A DNA stretch of 64,000 nucleotides from Afipia massiliensis (GCF_001006325.2 NZ_LBIA02000001.1:869501-933500), one strand, 5' to 3'. Shown: positions 26,685-36,956, counted from the first letter of the stretch. Translations and numbers: made by a program. Notes: generated by a model not told the origin, from the sequence alone.

Positions 26685-26996
26685 TCAGGCCGAGACGAGA
26701 AGATCGATGGTGACGCCCTGCTGGCGGATTTTCTCGCGCAGGTTGCCGGGCCGGATGCCATCCTCGCCGATCTCCACCGGCGCGATGTAGGCGCCGACCG
26801 CGCCGATATCATCGGCGACCGACTCCGCGAGCAGCGCGCGTGCGTCGTCGGCGGTCCGCACGATGGCGGCGTCGGACAGTCTGTCCGACCATCGATGCGC
26901 GGGCGTCCGGTAAATCACCGCGCCGTCGCCGGTGCGGTTGGCCGTGACAATGGAGGGACCGGTGATCTTGATTTTCTGTTGCAGAGGTGAGGTCAT
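26685..26996 (-). CDS. DUF2849 family protein
   Basis: 103 residues: 'KIKITGPSIVTANRTGDGAVIYRTPAHRWSDRLSDAAIVRTADDARALLAES', which is the DUF2849 pattern. Its start overlaps the end of cysG by 4 bp and it ends 26 bp before the sulfite reductase gene. Function unknown; its constant place here suggests a helper of siroheme/sulfite reductase. Confidence 0.85.
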   Translation of the reverse strand: MTSPLQQKIKITGPSIVTANRTGDGAVIYRTPAHRWSDRLSDAAIVRTADDARALLAESVADDIGAVGAYIAPVEIGEDGIRPGNLREKIRQQGVTIDLLVSA

Positions 26997-28429
26997 TCGG
27001 CAGCCATCAATAGGTCAGAGATGAGGTCATCGGGGGTTGCTTGCAGATTTCCATTCCGCCATGGAGCGGAGCGGGAAACGACGTCGCCAATGATCAGGAT
27101 TGCGGGACCGGGCTTCACCTGATCGGCGAGTGACGGCAGATCGCGGAGCTTGCCGACCACGGCCTTTGAATCCGGCCGCGTCACCCGCGCGAACACGCCG
27201 ACCGGCGTATCGGGCGAGCGTCCCGCTTTGAGCAGGCCTGCACGAATGGTCGGCGCCGCCGTCATGCCCATGTAGACAACGACGGTCATTTTGGTGTCGG
27301 TCAGCGCGGACCAGTCGACATTGCCGGCATCTTCCGCCTTGTGTGCGGTGAGGAAAGTGATGCGCAGCGCCTCCTGACGATAGGTCAGCGGCACTTCGGA
27401 TTCTGCGGCGGCACCGAGCCCGGCGGTGATGCCTGGAATGACGGCATAAGCGACGCCCGCCGCGCGCAGCGCCGCGATTTCCTCGCCGCCGCGCCCGAAG
27501 ATGAAAGGATCGCCGCCCTTCAGCCGCACCGCGCGTTTACCGGACTGTGCAGCCTCGATCAGCAGGCGATGAATCTTGTCCTGGCCGATGCCGGGTTTGC
27601 CGACACGTCGGCCGACCGGCACCCGCGCGGCGTCACGGCGCGCGCGGTCGAGAATTTCAGGCGATACAAGATCATCGTAGAAAACGACGTCGGCGTCTTG
27701 CAGCGCGCGCAGCGCCTTGACGGTGAGCAGATCGGGATCGCCCGGCCCTGCGCCGACCAGCGTGACGATGCCCTCGCCGCCGCTTGCCGCAAACGCCACC
27801 GGATCATGAATCGATGTCAGCTTGCGCTCGGCGTCGTCAACGCGCCCGGCCAGAACGTCCGCGCCGATCGGGCCGTCGATCACACGCTCCCAGAACAGCC
27901 GGCGCATCGCCACTTCGGGAAGCTTCGCCTTGATGGCGTCGCGCCAGCGCCCGGCGAACGATGCGAGATCGCCGATGCGCGCCGGCAGCAGTGTTTCGAT
28001 CCGTTCGCGGACACGGCGCGCAACCACAGGCGAAGCACCACCGGTGCCAACTGCAACGACCACATCGCCGCGATCGACGATGGCCGGGAAGATGAAAGTC
28101 GAATGCGCGACCTCGTCCATCACGTTGACGGGAATGCCGCGCGCACGCGCGCGCGCCGCCATGGCGTGACCGGTCTCACCGGCGCCTGCGCACAGAATTG
28201 CAATGACGTTGGAAAGATCGGCGGTGAGCGGATCGCCGTCAGCGCGTTCGACGCGCGCGGCTGACGCAGCATCAAGCCGCGAGAGATCGTGTTGGCCATC
28301 GGTGGCGAACCATCGCACGCGCGCATCCGCCGCCAGCAGCAGGCGCAATTTGGCCTGCGCAAGCTCGCCCTCGCCGACCAGAACGACTGGTCCAGCTTGC
28401 AGATCAAGGAATACCGGCAAAAACCGCAT
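26993..28429 (-). CDS. cysG: Siroheme synthase CysG (dehydrogenase/ferrochelatase + uroporphyrinogen-III methyltransferase)
   Basis: 478 residues. The N-terminal part (about 1-210) has the NAD-binding 'FLDLQAGPVVLVGEGELAQAKLRLLLAADARVRWFA' and 'VVVAVGTGGASPVVARRVRERIE' of precorrin-2 dehydrogenase/sirohydrochlorin ferrochelatase. The C-terminal part (about 218-460) is an SUMT methyltransferase: 'VTLVGAGPGDPDLLTVKALRALQDADVVFYDDLV', 'RLKGGDPFIFGRGGEE' and 'PGITAGLGAAAESEVPLT'. It supplies siroheme to the sulfite reductase of the same operon. First gene of the minus-strand cys arm. Confidence 0.92.
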   Translation of the reverse strand: MRFLPVFLDLQAGPVVLVGEGELAQAKLRLLLAADARVRWFATDGQHDLSRLDAASAARVERADGDPLTADLSNVIAILCAGAGETGHAMAARARARGIPVNVMDEVAHSTFIFPAIVDRGDVVVAVGTGGASPVVARRVRERIETLLPARIGDLASFAGRWRDAIKAKLPEVAMRRLFWERVIDGPIGADVLAGRVDDAERKLTSIHDPVAFAASGGEGIVTLVGAGPGDPDLLTVKALRALQDADVVFYDDLVSPEILDRARRDAARVPVGRRVGKPGIGQDKIHRLLIEAAQSGKRAVRLKGGDPFIFGRGGEEIAALRAAGVAYAVIPGITAGLGAAAESEVPLTYRQEALRITFLTAHKAEDAGNVDWSALTDTKMTVVVYMGMTAAPTIRAGLLKAGRSPDTPVGVFARVTRPDSKAVVGKLRDLPSLADQVKPGPAILIIGDVVSRSAPWRNGNLQATPDDLISDLLMAAE

Positions 28430-28463
28430 GCGAAACTCCGCTTCCCCATTTACAGGGTTGACT

Positions 28464-28517
28464 GAAATTATTTTCTATTTATGTATCTTGCAAGCGGCAT
28501 AAAGAGAAAATTATTTC
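28464..28517. promoter_or_regulatory. AT-rich inverted repeat in the divergent cysG/cysD control region
   Basis: Arms gaaattattttct (28464-28476) and agaaaattatttc (28505-28517) pair at 12 of 13 positions around a 28-bp spacer that contains cttgcaag. The spot is unusually AT-rich for this genome and lies between the two divergent sulfate-assimilation arms, close to the cysG start (28429). A site for a CysB/Cbl-like or other sulfur regulator is inferred. Confidence 0.45.
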
Positions 28518-28684
28518 TTCTACGCTGCGATGCAAAATTGGAATTTAGTACCACAAACGCAGCGCAAAAGAGATGCTTCTTCTCGAGCCCCATCCGGATG
28601 GCGATCAGCCCCGTCTGAGTGCCGCTGCATCTTTCCCAAGCAAAGGCCTGCGGGCGCAGCCCGCGCCCGTGACGGAGTAATTCC

Positions 28685-29575
28685 ATGGCGAATTCCTTGG
28701 CGACCTCTTTGGCAAACTCTCCGGCGTCCAACTCGCCCGCATCCAAGTCTGCCGCACCGTTGATATCGTCCGTGCCTTCAATGGATCATCTCGACGAGCT
28801 CGAAGCGCAGAGCATCTACATTTTCCGCGAGGCCTTCGCCCGTCTGAAAAAGCTCGCGCTGCTCTGGTCGCTCGGCAAAGATTCCAACGTGATGATCTGG
28901 CTGGCGCGCAAGGCGTTCTTCGGCAAGGTGCCGTTCCCCGCGCTGCACGTCGACACCCAAAAGAAATTTCCCGAGATGTATGCCTTCCGCGATCAGTACG
29001 CGAAGGAATGGGGTCTCGATCTGAAAGTCGATTTCTGCCCGCCGATCGAGGAGATCGATCCGACGCTGCCGCCCGCCGCACGCTCGGCCGCGCGCAAGAC
29101 GGAAGGCCTGAAGCTCGCACTCGCCAAATATGGCTTCGACGGATTGATCGCCGGCATCCGCCGCGACGAGGAAGCCACCCGCGCGAAAGAGCGCGTGTTC
29201 TCGCCGCGCGGGCTTGAGGGCGGCTGGGACGTGCGCGATCAGCCACCGGAATTCTGGGATCACTTCAACGCGTCGCCGCCGCAAGGCGCGCATCTGCGCA
29301 TCCATCCGATCCTGCATTGGACCGAGGAAGACATCTGGGCTTACACCCAGCGCGAAAACATTCCGATCATCCCGCTCTACCTGTCGAACAACGGCAAGCG
29401 CTACCGCTCGCTGGGCGATCAGGACATTACCAACCCGGTCGTATCGAACGCCTCGAACATCGATGAAATCCTGACCGAACTGAAGGGCACGAAAGTGCCG
29501 GAGCGCGCCGGCCGCGCGCTCGACCATGAAACCGAAGATGCCTTCGAGCGGCTTCGTGTCGCCGGCTACCTCTGA
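28685..29575 (+). CDS. cysD: Sulfate adenylyltransferase subunit 2 (CysD)
   Basis: 296 residues. The ATP-sulfurylase small subunit (PP-loop fold) shows 'LEAQSIYIFREAFARLKKLALLWSLGKDSNVMIWLARKAFFG' (SxGKDS), 'FPALHVDTQKKFPEMYAFRD' and 'GIRRDEEATRAKERVFSPRG'. An unusual Ser/Ala/Asn-rich leader of 32 residues precedes the conserved 'MDHLDELEAQ'. The start at 28685 has GGAG 8 nt upstream, so the leader is probably made. Works with CysN, encoded 6 bp downstream. Confidence 0.92.
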   Translation: MANSLATSLANSPASNSPASKSAAPLISSVPSMDHLDELEAQSIYIFREAFARLKKLALLWSLGKDSNVMIWLARKAFFGKVPFPALHVDTQKKFPEMYAFRDQYAKEWGLDLKVDFCPPIEEIDPTLPPAARSAARKTEGLKLALAKYGFDGLIAGIRRDEEATRAKERVFSPRGLEGGWDVRDQPPEFWDHFNASPPQGAHLRIHPILHWTEEDIWAYTQRENIPIIPLYLSNNGKRYRSLGDQDITNPVVSNASNIDEILTELKGTKVPERAGRALDHETEDAFERLRVAGYL

Positions 29576-29581
29576 CGCGGA

Positions 29582-31516
29582 ATGAGCGCCCTCATGAACA
29601 TCGCTGTCACCAAGGCTTCCCTCGCACCTGCACCGAACGGCGTGACCACCCGCCCGCAGGTCCGCATCGTCATCGTCGGCCATGTCGATCACGGCAAGTC
29701 CACGCTGGTCGGCCGCCTGCTGCATGAAACCGGCAGTCTCCCGGACGGCAAGCTGGAAATGCTGCAGGCCGTCAGCGCGCGGCGCGGCATGCCGTTCGAA
29801 TGGTCGTTTCTTCTGGACGCATTGCAGACCGAGCGCGACCAGGGCATCACCATCGACACCACGCAGATCCGCTTCCGCACGCCCTCGCGCGACGTCGTTC
29901 TGATCGATGCGCCGGGCCATGCCGAATTCCTGCGCAACATGATCACCGGCGCATCGCAGGCCGACGGCGCCATTCTCATTATCGATGCGCTGGAAGGCGT
30001 GCGCGACCAGACCCGGCGCCACGGCTATCTGCTGCATCTGCTCGGCGTCAAACAGGTCGCCGTCGTGGTCAACAAGATGGACCGCGTCGACTACAGCGCG
30101 GCCCGCTTCAAGGAGATCAGCAACGAGATTTCAGCGCATCTCACCAGCCTCGGCGTTACGCCCACCGCCATCGTGCCGATTTCGGCGCGCGACGGCGACG
30201 GTGTCACGGAGCGCACCGCCAACATCAACTGGTACGATGGCCCGACCGTGGTCGAGGCCATCGACGGCCTGACCCCGGCGCGCGCGCTGGACGAACTGGC
30301 GCTGCGTCTCCCCGTGCAGGCGATCTACAAGTTCGACGACCGCCGCATCGTCGCGGGCCGCGTCGAATCCGGCGACATCGGCACCGGCGACGAAATCGTC
30401 ATCATGCCCACCGGCAAGGTCGCCAAGGTGAAATCTGTCGAGAGCTGGCCGCAGACACCGGTTTTCGGACGGCAAGGCGCCGGCCGCTCGGTCGGCATCA
30501 CGCTCGATCGTGAACTGTTTCTGGAACGCGGCGATGTGATCGCCCACGTCAAGGCTGCGCCGCGCGACACCCGCCGTCTGCGCGCCCGCATCTTCTGGCT
30601 GCACGACGCCCCTTTGAAGGCCGGTGCATCGGTTCTGGTGCGGCTCGGCACCATGGAAACCCGCGCTTCGATCGTCGCCATCGATAAGGCGGTCGATCCC
30701 GGCGAACTCGCGAGCATCGAAACATCCTCCATCGGACGCAATCATGTCGGCGAGATCGACATCTCGCTGGCGAATCCTGTCGCCGCCGATCCCTACACCG
30801 ACAATCCGCGCACCGGACGCCTCGTGATCGAGGTCAATGGCCGCATCGCCGGCGGTGGCCTCGTGCTGAGCGTCGATTCCGGACAGCGCGCCATTCCCGT
30901 CGACATCGTGCCGGTCGAATCCGCGCTACGCCCGGAAGAGCGCTCGGCGCGGTACGGACACGGCGGCGCGGTGGTCTGGCTGACCGGCCTGCCCGGCTCC
31001 GGCAAATCCACGTTGGCGCGCGCGCTTGAGCGCAAGCTGTTCAGCCGCGGCGGCTCGCCGCTGCTGCTCGACGGCGACACCTTGCGCGCAGGTCTCAACG
31101 GCGACCTCGGCTTCTCGCCGAAGGACCGTGCCGAAAATATCCGCCGCCTGGCTGAGATGGCGACGCATCTCGCGCGCAACGGCCATATCGCCATCGTCGC
31201 GGCCGTCTCGCCCGCCAGCGATGACCGCGCGCAGGCGCGGCGCATCGCCGACAATCTGTTCCGCGAAGTCTATGTGGCGACCCCGGCCGCGGTTTGCGAA
31301 AGCCGCGATCCGAAGGGCCACTACGCCAAGGCGCGCGCCGGAAACCTGCCGAGCTTTACCGGCATCGCCAACGACTATCAGCCGCCGGCCAATGCCGAAC
31401 TGACCATCGACACCTCGACACGTTCGGTCACTGAGGCCGCCGACGAGATCGAGCGATTGCTGGCGGGAACAGGCGTGCTGTTCGGCGAACTGAACGATCT
31501 CGCGGCGAACATCTAA
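29582..31516 (+). CDS. cysNC: Bifunctional sulfate adenylyltransferase subunit 1 / APS kinase (CysNC)
   Basis: 644 residues. The N-terminal GTPase (CysN) has P-loop GHVDHGKS (33-40), 'DTTQIRF', '[12 protein letters not shown]' and 'NKMD', followed by beta-barrel domains. The C-terminal APS kinase (CysC) begins near 455, with P-loop GLPGSGKS and '[27 protein letters not shown]'. The fused protein activates sulfate to APS and phosphorylates it to PAPS. The APS-type CysH nearby means sulfite need not pass through PAPS, so the kinase part likely feeds sulfation reactions as well. Confidence 0.93.
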   Translation: MSALMNIAVTKASLAPAPNGVTTRPQVRIVIVGHVDHGKSTLVGRLLHETGSLPDGKLEMLQAVSARRGMPFEWSFLLDALQTERDQGITIDTTQIRFRTPSRDVVLIDAPGHAEFLRNMITGASQADGAILIIDALEGVRDQTRRHGYLLHLLGVKQVAVVVNKMDRVDYSAARFKEISNEISAHLTSLGVTPTAIVPISARDGDGVTERTANINWYDGPTVVEAIDGLTPARALDELALRLPVQAIYKFDDRRIVAGRVESGDIGTGDEIVIMPTGKVAKVKSVESWPQTPVFGRQGAGRSVGITLDRELFLERGDVIAHVKAAPRDTRRLRARIFWLHDAPLKAGASVLVRLGTMETRASIVAIDKAVDPGELASIETSSIGRNHVGEIDISLANPVAADPYTDNPRTGRLVIEVNGRIAGGGLVLSVDSGQRAIPVDIVPVESALRPEERSARYGHGGAVVWLTGLPGSGKSTLARALERKLFSRGGSPLLLDGDTLRAGLNGDLGFSPKDRAENIRRLAEMATHLARNGHIAIVAAVSPASDDRAQARRIADNLFREVYVATPAAVCESRDPKGHYAKARAGNLPSFTGIANDYQPPANAELTIDTSTRSVTEAADEIERLLAGTGVLFGELNDLAANI

Positions 31517-31544
31517 ATCCAAATCGATTTACAGGAGAGATACC

Positions 31545-32549
31545 TTGCGCAAGATTCTCATCGCTCTCGCCGCCAGCGTCAGCATCGCCTCATCCGCGCA
31601 GGCGCAAACGCCGAACACGCTTCTGAACGTCTCCTACGACATCGCCCGCGAACTCTATGCGGCGATCAACGTCGAGTTCGCCAAGCAGTGGAAGGCCAAG
31701 ACCGGCCAGGACGTGACCATCAACCAGTCGCACAATGGCTCCACGCGTCAGGCCCGCGCCATCCTCGAAGGACTCGAGGCCGACGTCGTGACCTTCAATC
31801 AGGTGCCGGACGTGCAGGTGCTGCACGACAAGGGCAAGCTCATTCCGGCCGACTGGCAGAAGCGGCTGCCGAACAATTCCTCGCCGTATTATTCGCTGCC
31901 CGCATTCCTCGTGCGCGCGGGCAACCCGAAGAACATCAAGGACTGGGACGATCTGGTGAAGCCCGGCGTGCAGGTGATCTTCCCGAATCCGAAGACCTCG
32001 GGCAATGCCAAGTACACTTATCTGGCCGCCTACGCCTTCGCCAAGAGCAAGTACGACAGCGCCGAGAAGGCCGATGAATTCGTCAAGAAGCTGTTCGGCA
32101 ATGTGCCGGTGTTTGATACCGGCGGCCGCGCCGCGACCACGACCTTCGTCGAACGCCAGACCGGCGACGTGCTGATTACGTTTGAAGCCGAAACCAACGG
32201 GATTCGCGACATTGCCGGTGCCGACAAGTATCAGGTCATCGTGCCGTCGCAGAGCCTGCTGGCTGAATTTCCGGTGGCCGTGATCGACAAGTTCGCCGAC
32301 AAGCACGGCACGCAGGCGCTCGCCAAGGCCTATCTGGAATTTCTGTACACGCCGGACGGACAGACCATTCTGGCCAAGCAGTACAACCGCGTGAACGACA
32401 AGACGGTCGCGGAGAAATTCAAGGACAAGTTCCCGGCAGTGAAGCTCGTCACCATCGAGAAGGAATTCGGCGGCTGGGACAAGGTCAACGCCGAGCACCT
32501 CAATCCCGGCGCGAAACTCGACCAGCTGTTCGGCGGCGCGAACAGGTAA
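31545..32549 (+). CDS. Sulfate-binding protein (set 2)
   Basis: 334 residues, signal peptide 'LIALAASVSIASSAQAQ'. Family signature 'LLNVSYDIARELYAAINVEFAKQW', 'NQSHNGSTRQARAILEGLEADVVTFNQ' and 'NPKTSGNAKYTYLAAYAFA'. Start TTG 31545 follows AGGAGAG. Paralogue of the protein at 22599-23603. It is followed by permeases but no ATPase. Confidence 0.9.
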   Translation: MRKILIALAASVSIASSAQAQTPNTLLNVSYDIARELYAAINVEFAKQWKAKTGQDVTINQSHNGSTRQARAILEGLEADVVTFNQVPDVQVLHDKGKLIPADWQKRLPNNSSPYYSLPAFLVRAGNPKNIKDWDDLVKPGVQVIFPNPKTSGNAKYTYLAAYAFAKSKYDSAEKADEFVKKLFGNVPVFDTGGRAATTTFVERQTGDVLITFEAETNGIRDIAGADKYQVIVPSQSLLAEFPVAVIDKFADKHGTQALAKAYLEFLYTPDGQTILAKQYNRVNDKTVAEKFKDKFPAVKLVTIEKEFGGWDKVNAEHLNPGAKLDQLFGGANR

Positions 32550-32559
32550 GCGACCGTTT

Positions 32560-32635
32560 CGTCATTGCGAGCGAAGCGAAGCAATCCAGAGCACAAGAAC
32601 TGGATTGCTTCGTCGCTTCGCTTCTCGCAATGACG
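32560..32635. repeat. Dispersed palindromic repeat, family B (copy 3)
   Basis: cgtcattgcgag … ctcgcaatgacg ends and gcaatccag/ctggattgc core, as at 14999 and 16554. It separates the second sulfate-binding gene from its permeases; a hairpin here could stabilise the upstream mRNA and raise binding protein over permease. Confidence 0.88.
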
Positions 32636-32671
32636 AATCCTTATTTTCGTTTCAGAAGTGGATGATTTGAA

Positions 32672-33499
32672 TTGCGGCGCCGGGTCATCCCAGGTTTCGG
32701 ACTGGCATTGGGAACAACCGTTCTCTATCTCGGGGCGATCGTGCTGCTGCCGTTGTGCGCGCTGCTGCTGAAAGCCTCGGGGATCGGACTGACGCAGCTC
32801 GGCGAGATCCTCTCGTCGCCGCGCACGCTGGCGGCGATCAAACTGACCGTCTCGATGGCCTTCGCGGCCACTATCTTCAATGCAATCTATGGCCTGCTGC
32901 TGGCATGGGTGCTGGCGCGCTACAGTTTTCCCGGCAAACGCATCCTCGATGCGCTGGTCGATGTTCCGTTCGCGCTGCCGACCGCCGTCGCAGGCCTCGC
33001 GCTGACAGCCCTGTTCGCGAAGAACGGATGGTTCGGTGCACCGCTCGACAAAATCGGCATCACAGTCGCCTACACGCCGCTCGGCATCGCCCTCGCCATG
33101 GCCTTCACCAGCATTCCCTTCGTGGTGCGCACGGTGCAGCCCGTTATCGAGGATCTCGGTTCGGAGGTCGAGGAAGCAGGCCGCTCGCTCGGCGCCAGCG
33201 ATGTCCAGATTTTGTGGAAGATCATTTTTCCGGCGATCTTCCCGGCATTCCTCGCCGGATGCTCGCTGTCGTTCGCGCGCAGCCTCGGCGAGTTCGGCGC
33301 GGTGATCTTCATCGCCGGCAACCAGCCGATGAAAACCGAGATTGTCGCGCTGCTGACCTTCATCCGGCTCGAGGAATACAACTACGAGGCGGCAGCAGCG
33401 ATTGCCGCCGTGATGCTGGTGATGGCGTTCATCATGCTCGTCATCACCAATGCCGTGCAGGTCTGGCACCTGCGGTACGTCGGGCGCGGAGAAGTGTGA
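32672..33499 (+). CDS. cysT: Sulfate ABC transporter permease CysT (set 2)
   Basis: 275 residues, six spans. 'DVPFALPTAVAGLALTALFAKNGWFGAPL' and 'DLGSEVEEAGRSLGASDVQILWKIIFPAIFPAFLAGCSLSFARSLGEFGAVIFIAGN' place it in the CysT branch. The start is TTG 32672; the upstream ATG at 32663 is followed by a stop. Its stop overlaps the next ATG (ATGA). Confidence 0.9.
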   Translation: MRRRVIPGFGLALGTTVLYLGAIVLLPLCALLLKASGIGLTQLGEILSSPRTLAAIKLTVSMAFAATIFNAIYGLLLAWVLARYSFPGKRILDALVDVPFALPTAVAGLALTALFAKNGWFGAPLDKIGITVAYTPLGIALAMAFTSIPFVVRTVQPVIEDLGSEVEEAGRSLGASDVQILWKIIFPAIFPAFLAGCSLSFARSLGEFGAVIFIAGNQPMKTEIVALLTFIRLEEYNYEAAAAIAAVMLVMAFIMLVITNAVQVWHLRYVGRGEV

Positions 33500-34377
33500 T
33501 GTCGATTGCATCGGAGCGCGACAGCGAACAGGCCGACTGGATGCACCATCCGGTCGGCGGCGGCATCGTCACCCGGCGGATCGTGCTGTGGACCGTGCTG
33601 GTGCTGACCGCGCTGTTTCTTGTCGCCCCCCTGGTGCTGATCGTCACGTCGGGATTTTCCCTGGGCGTCGGCGTTTTTCTGCGCAACCTGACCGAGCCGG
33701 CGACGGTCCACGCCATCTTCCTGACACTGCTGACGGCGCTCGTCGTCGTGCCGATCAACATCCTGTTTGGATTGGCGGCAGCGTGGACGGTGACCAAGTT
33801 CGATTTCCGGGGCAGGACGCTGCTGATCGCGCTGATCGAGCTGCCCTACTCGATTTCGCCGATCGTCGCCGGTGTCGCCTATCTGTTCGTCTACGGCTCG
33901 CAGGGCCTGCTCGGTCCGCTGCTGGATTATCTGGACATCAAGGTGATGTTCGCGCTACCGGCGATTTTTCTCGCGAGCCTGTTCGTGACCGCACCGTTTG
34001 TTGCGCGCGAACTGATTCCGCTGATGCAGGTGCAGGGCACTGACGAGGAAGAAGCCGCGGTGACGCTCGGCGCGGGCGGGTTCACCACGTTCTGGCGGGT
34101 CACGCTGCCGAACGTCAAATGGGCCGTGGTCTACGGGGCTATCCTCTGCAACGCGCGCGTGATGGGTGAATTCGGCGCGGTGTCGGTGGTATCCGGCAAC
34201 ATCCGCGGGCAGACCACGACACTGCCGCTGCAGATCGAACTGCTCTATCAGGACTACAATGTCGTCGGCGCCTTCGCCGCCGCGACGGTGCTGACCGCCG
34301 TCGCCCTCGTCACGATCCTGATCAAGGTCACGCTCGAGCGCTACAGCGAAGTACCGCAGAGCGGAATTGGCCACTAG
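33499..34377 (+). CDS. cysW: Sulfate ABC transporter permease CysW (set 2)
   Basis: 292 residues. The EAA loop 'LIPLMQVQGTDEEEAAVTLGAGGFTTFWRVTLPNVKWAVVYG' is followed by '[37 protein letters not shown]', as in set 1. It starts inside the cysT stop. No cysA follows; the next gene is malate synthase. This set therefore needs CysA from 19812-20861 or from elsewhere. Confidence 0.9.
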   Translation: MSIASERDSEQADWMHHPVGGGIVTRRIVLWTVLVLTALFLVAPLVLIVTSGFSLGVGVFLRNLTEPATVHAIFLTLLTALVVVPINILFGLAAAWTVTKFDFRGRTLLIALIELPYSISPIVAGVAYLFVYGSQGLLGPLLDYLDIKVMFALPAIFLASLFVTAPFVARELIPLMQVQGTDEEEAAVTLGAGGFTTFWRVTLPNVKWAVVYGAILCNARVMGEFGAVSVVSGNIRGQTTTLPLQIELLYQDYNVVGAFAAATVLTAVALVTILIKVTLERYSEVPQSGIGH

Positions 34378-34446
34378 CGACGGCTGAATACCCCGCGAAA
34401 TCAGCCGTGGGATAGCCTCGGCGAAGGCGGTGGTATACGCCTTTCG

Positions 34447-34462
34447 GACCCGGGGAAGGGTC
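34447..34462 (+). terminator. Candidate terminator after the second sulfate transporter
   Basis: gaccc / gggtc stem with a 6-nt loop followed by ttctctttt. The stem is short, but the T-rich trail and the position between cysW and glcB fit. Confidence 0.4.
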
Positions 34463-34585
34463 TTCTCTTTTGCCCTTTTTTGGCGTTAAAACCTCCCCGC
34501 CACGCCGCCCGTGTCAGCGGCAATCACCATTCATCCTGAAGCCCTGAGACGGCGTCGTTTTTCGCCGTTCTCCGTGAGATTTATC

Positions 34586-36748
34586 ATGAAACGTATCGAT
34601 GCCAGCGGTTTGAAGATCGCGCCTGTTCTGTTCGACTTTATTGCCAAGGAAGCGACCGCCGGCACCGGCATTGCGTCCGACGCCTTCTGGGCGGGCCTCG
34701 CAGGAATCGTCAAGGATCTCGCCCCGCGAACGCGCGACCTGCTCAAAACCCGCGACGCGCTGCAGGCCAAGATCGACGACTGGCACAAGGCGAACAAGGG
34801 CAAGGCGTTCAACATGGACGCCTACACCGCCTTCCTGAAGGAAATCGGCTATCTGCTGCCGGAGCCGGCAGCGAAGGACGTTCAGACCGCGAATGTCGAT
34901 GAAGAACTCGCCAGCATGTTCGGGCCGCAGCTCGTCGTGCCGCTGACCAATGCCCGTTATTCCCTGAACGCTGCGAACGCGCGCTGGGGCAGCCTGTATG
35001 ACGCGCTCTACGGCACCGACGCCATCCCGCACGACCCGTCAGAGGGCGGCAAGGGTTACAACAAGGCGCGCGGCGACAAGGTCATCGCCAAGGCCAAGAC
35101 GTTTCTCGATCAGGCCGTGCCGCTCGCGACCGGCAACCACAGCGACGTCACCGCCTATCACATCGAACACGGCCAGCTTGCCGCCAAGCTCAAGAGCGGC
35201 AACGCCACCGCGCTCAAGAACAAGACCCAGCTCGTGGGTTATCAGGGCGATGCCGCCTCTCCGACCTCGATCCTGCTGATCAACAACGGCATGCACATCG
35301 ACGTGCAGATCAACCGCAACAACACCATCGGCAAGGACGATCCGGCCGGCGTCGCCGACATGATCCTGGAATCTGCGGTCTCGACCATTCTCGATATGGA
35401 AGACTCGGTCGCCGCCGTCGATGCCGACGACAAGGTTCTGGTCTACCGCAACGTGCTCGGCCTGATGAACGGCACGCTGTCGGCTGACTTCGAGAAGGGC
35501 GGCAAAACGCTGACCCGCGCCCTCAACGCCGACCGCACCTACACCGCGGCGGACGAGAAGGGCAAGGTGACCCTGCACGGCCGCAGCATGATGCTGATCC
35601 GCAACGTCGGCCATCACATGTACACCGACGCCGTGCTCGACAGCGAGGGCCAGGAAATTCCGGAAGGCATCCTCGATGCCGCCGTGACGGGATTGCTGGC
35701 GCTTCACGACCTGAAGGGCAAGACCAAGCTGAAGAACAGCCGCGCCGGTTCGGTCTACATCGTCAAGCCGAAGATGCACGGCCCGGATGAAGTCGCGCTC
35801 ACGGTCGACCTGTTCGACCGCGTCGAGAAGATGCTGTCGATGACCGCCAACACCATGAAGGTCGGCATCATGGACGAGGAGCGCCGCACCACGGTGAACC
35901 TCCAGGCCTGCATCCAGAACGCCGCGCAGCGCATCTGCTTCATCAACACAGGCTTCCTCGACCGCACCGGCGACGAAATCCATACGTCGATGGAAGCGGG
36001 TCCGATGATCCGCAAGAACGACATGAAGGCGCAGCCCTGGATCAAGGCCTACGAGGACTGGAACGTCGATATCGGTCTGGCCAACGGCCTGCCGGGTCAC
36101 GCCCAGGTCGGCAAGGGCATGTGGGCTGCTCCCGACAAGATGGCCGACATGCTGACGCAGAAGATCGCGCATCCGCAGGCCGGCGCATCCACCGCCTGGG
36201 TGCCCTCGCCGACGGCTGCGACGCTGCACGCGCTGCACTATCATCAGGTCGATGTCGGCGCACGGCAGAAGGAACTGAAGAGCCGGGCGAAGGCGAAGCT
36301 CTCGGACATCCTGACGATTCCGGTTTCGAAATCGAATTGGGCGCCGGACGACGTCAAGCAGGAGATCGACAACAACTGCCAGGGCATTCTCGGCTACGTC
36401 GTGCGCTGGATTGATCAGGGCGTCGGCTGCTCCAAGGTGCCGGACATTCACGATGTCGGCCTGATGGAAGACCGCGCCACGCTGCGCATCTCGGCGCAGC
36501 ATCTCGCCAACTGGTTGCATCAGGGCGTCGTCACCAGGGACCAGGTGATGGAATCCCTGAAGCGCATGGCCGCGATCGTCGACAAGCAGAACGCCGGCGA
36601 TGCGCTTTACAAGCCGATGGCGCCGAAATTCGACGGCGTCGCCTTCCAGGCCGCCAGCGACCTGATCTTCAAGGGCCGCGAGCAGCCGAACGGCTACACC
36701 GAGTTCATCCTGCACGCACGCCGCAAGGAAGCGAAGCTCGCAGGCTGA
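34586..36748 (+). CDS. glcB: Malate synthase G
   Basis: 720 residues, the usual length of the monomeric G form. Conserved parts include '[27 protein letters not shown]', '[26 protein letters not shown]'-type segments, '[27 protein letters not shown]', '[18 protein letters not shown]' and '[20 protein letters not shown]'. It condenses glyoxylate and acetyl-CoA to malate. ATG 34586 begins the conserved N-terminus; the frame is open 75 bp further up without a good ribosome site. A strong terminator follows at 36772-36794. Confidence 0.95.
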   Translation: MKRIDASGLKIAPVLFDFIAKEATAGTGIASDAFWAGLAGIVKDLAPRTRDLLKTRDALQAKIDDWHKANKGKAFNMDAYTAFLKEIGYLLPEPAAKDVQTANVDEELASMFGPQLVVPLTNARYSLNAANARWGSLYDALYGTDAIPHDPSEGGKGYNKARGDKVIAKAKTFLDQAVPLATGNHSDVTAYHIEHGQLAAKLKSGNATALKNKTQLVGYQGDAASPTSILLINNGMHIDVQINRNNTIGKDDPAGVADMILESAVSTILDMEDSVAAVDADDKVLVYRNVLGLMNGTLSADFEKGGKTLTRALNADRTYTAADEKGKVTLHGRSMMLIRNVGHHMYTDAVLDSEGQEIPEGILDAAVTGLLALHDLKGKTKLKNSRAGSVYIVKPKMHGPDEVALTVDLFDRVEKMLSMTANTMKVGIMDEERRTTVNLQACIQNAAQRICFINTGFLDRTGDEIHTSMEAGPMIRKNDMKAQPWIKAYEDWNVDIGLANGLPGHAQVGKGMWAAPDKMADMLTQKIAHPQAGASTAWVPSPTAATLHALHYHQVDVGARQKELKSRAKAKLSDILTIPVSKSNWAPDDVKQEIDNNCQGILGYVVRWIDQGVGCSKVPDIHDVGLMEDRATLRISAQHLANWLHQGVVTRDQVMESLKRMAAIVDKQNAGDALYKPMAPKFDGVAFQAASDLIFKGREQPNGYTEFILHARRKEAKLAG

Positions 36749-36771
36749 CACCACGACACTTTCATGACGAA

Positions 36772-36794
36772 AACCCCGGCCTTGCGCCGGGGTT
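36772..36794 (+). terminator. Intrinsic terminator of glcB
   Basis: Nine-bp stem aaccccggc / gccggggtt, 5-nt loop, then tttg. Located 24 bp after the stop. Confidence 0.85.
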
Positions 36795-36956
36795 TTTGTT
36801 TGAGCGGACCTTATTACCAATGCGTTTTACGGTTTACGCCATCTTAACAGCGCGTCGTGAATGATCGATTCGGTGGCAGGCGGCGCGTCTGCCCACTCTG
36901 AGTGATCCCGCCCTCCCTGCGCGAATGCAGGCTTTCAAACAAGGAAGAAGAAATCG

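Noticed and set aside
32755-33498. Upstream open extension of the second cysW
   Set aside because: It is the out-of-frame shadow of cysT; the cysW ATG at 33499 overlaps the cysT stop and begins a normal CysW N-terminus.
35039-36820. 593-codon minus-strand open frame across malate synthase
   Set aside because: Antisense shadow with no recognisable domains; malate synthase G is complete on the other strand.
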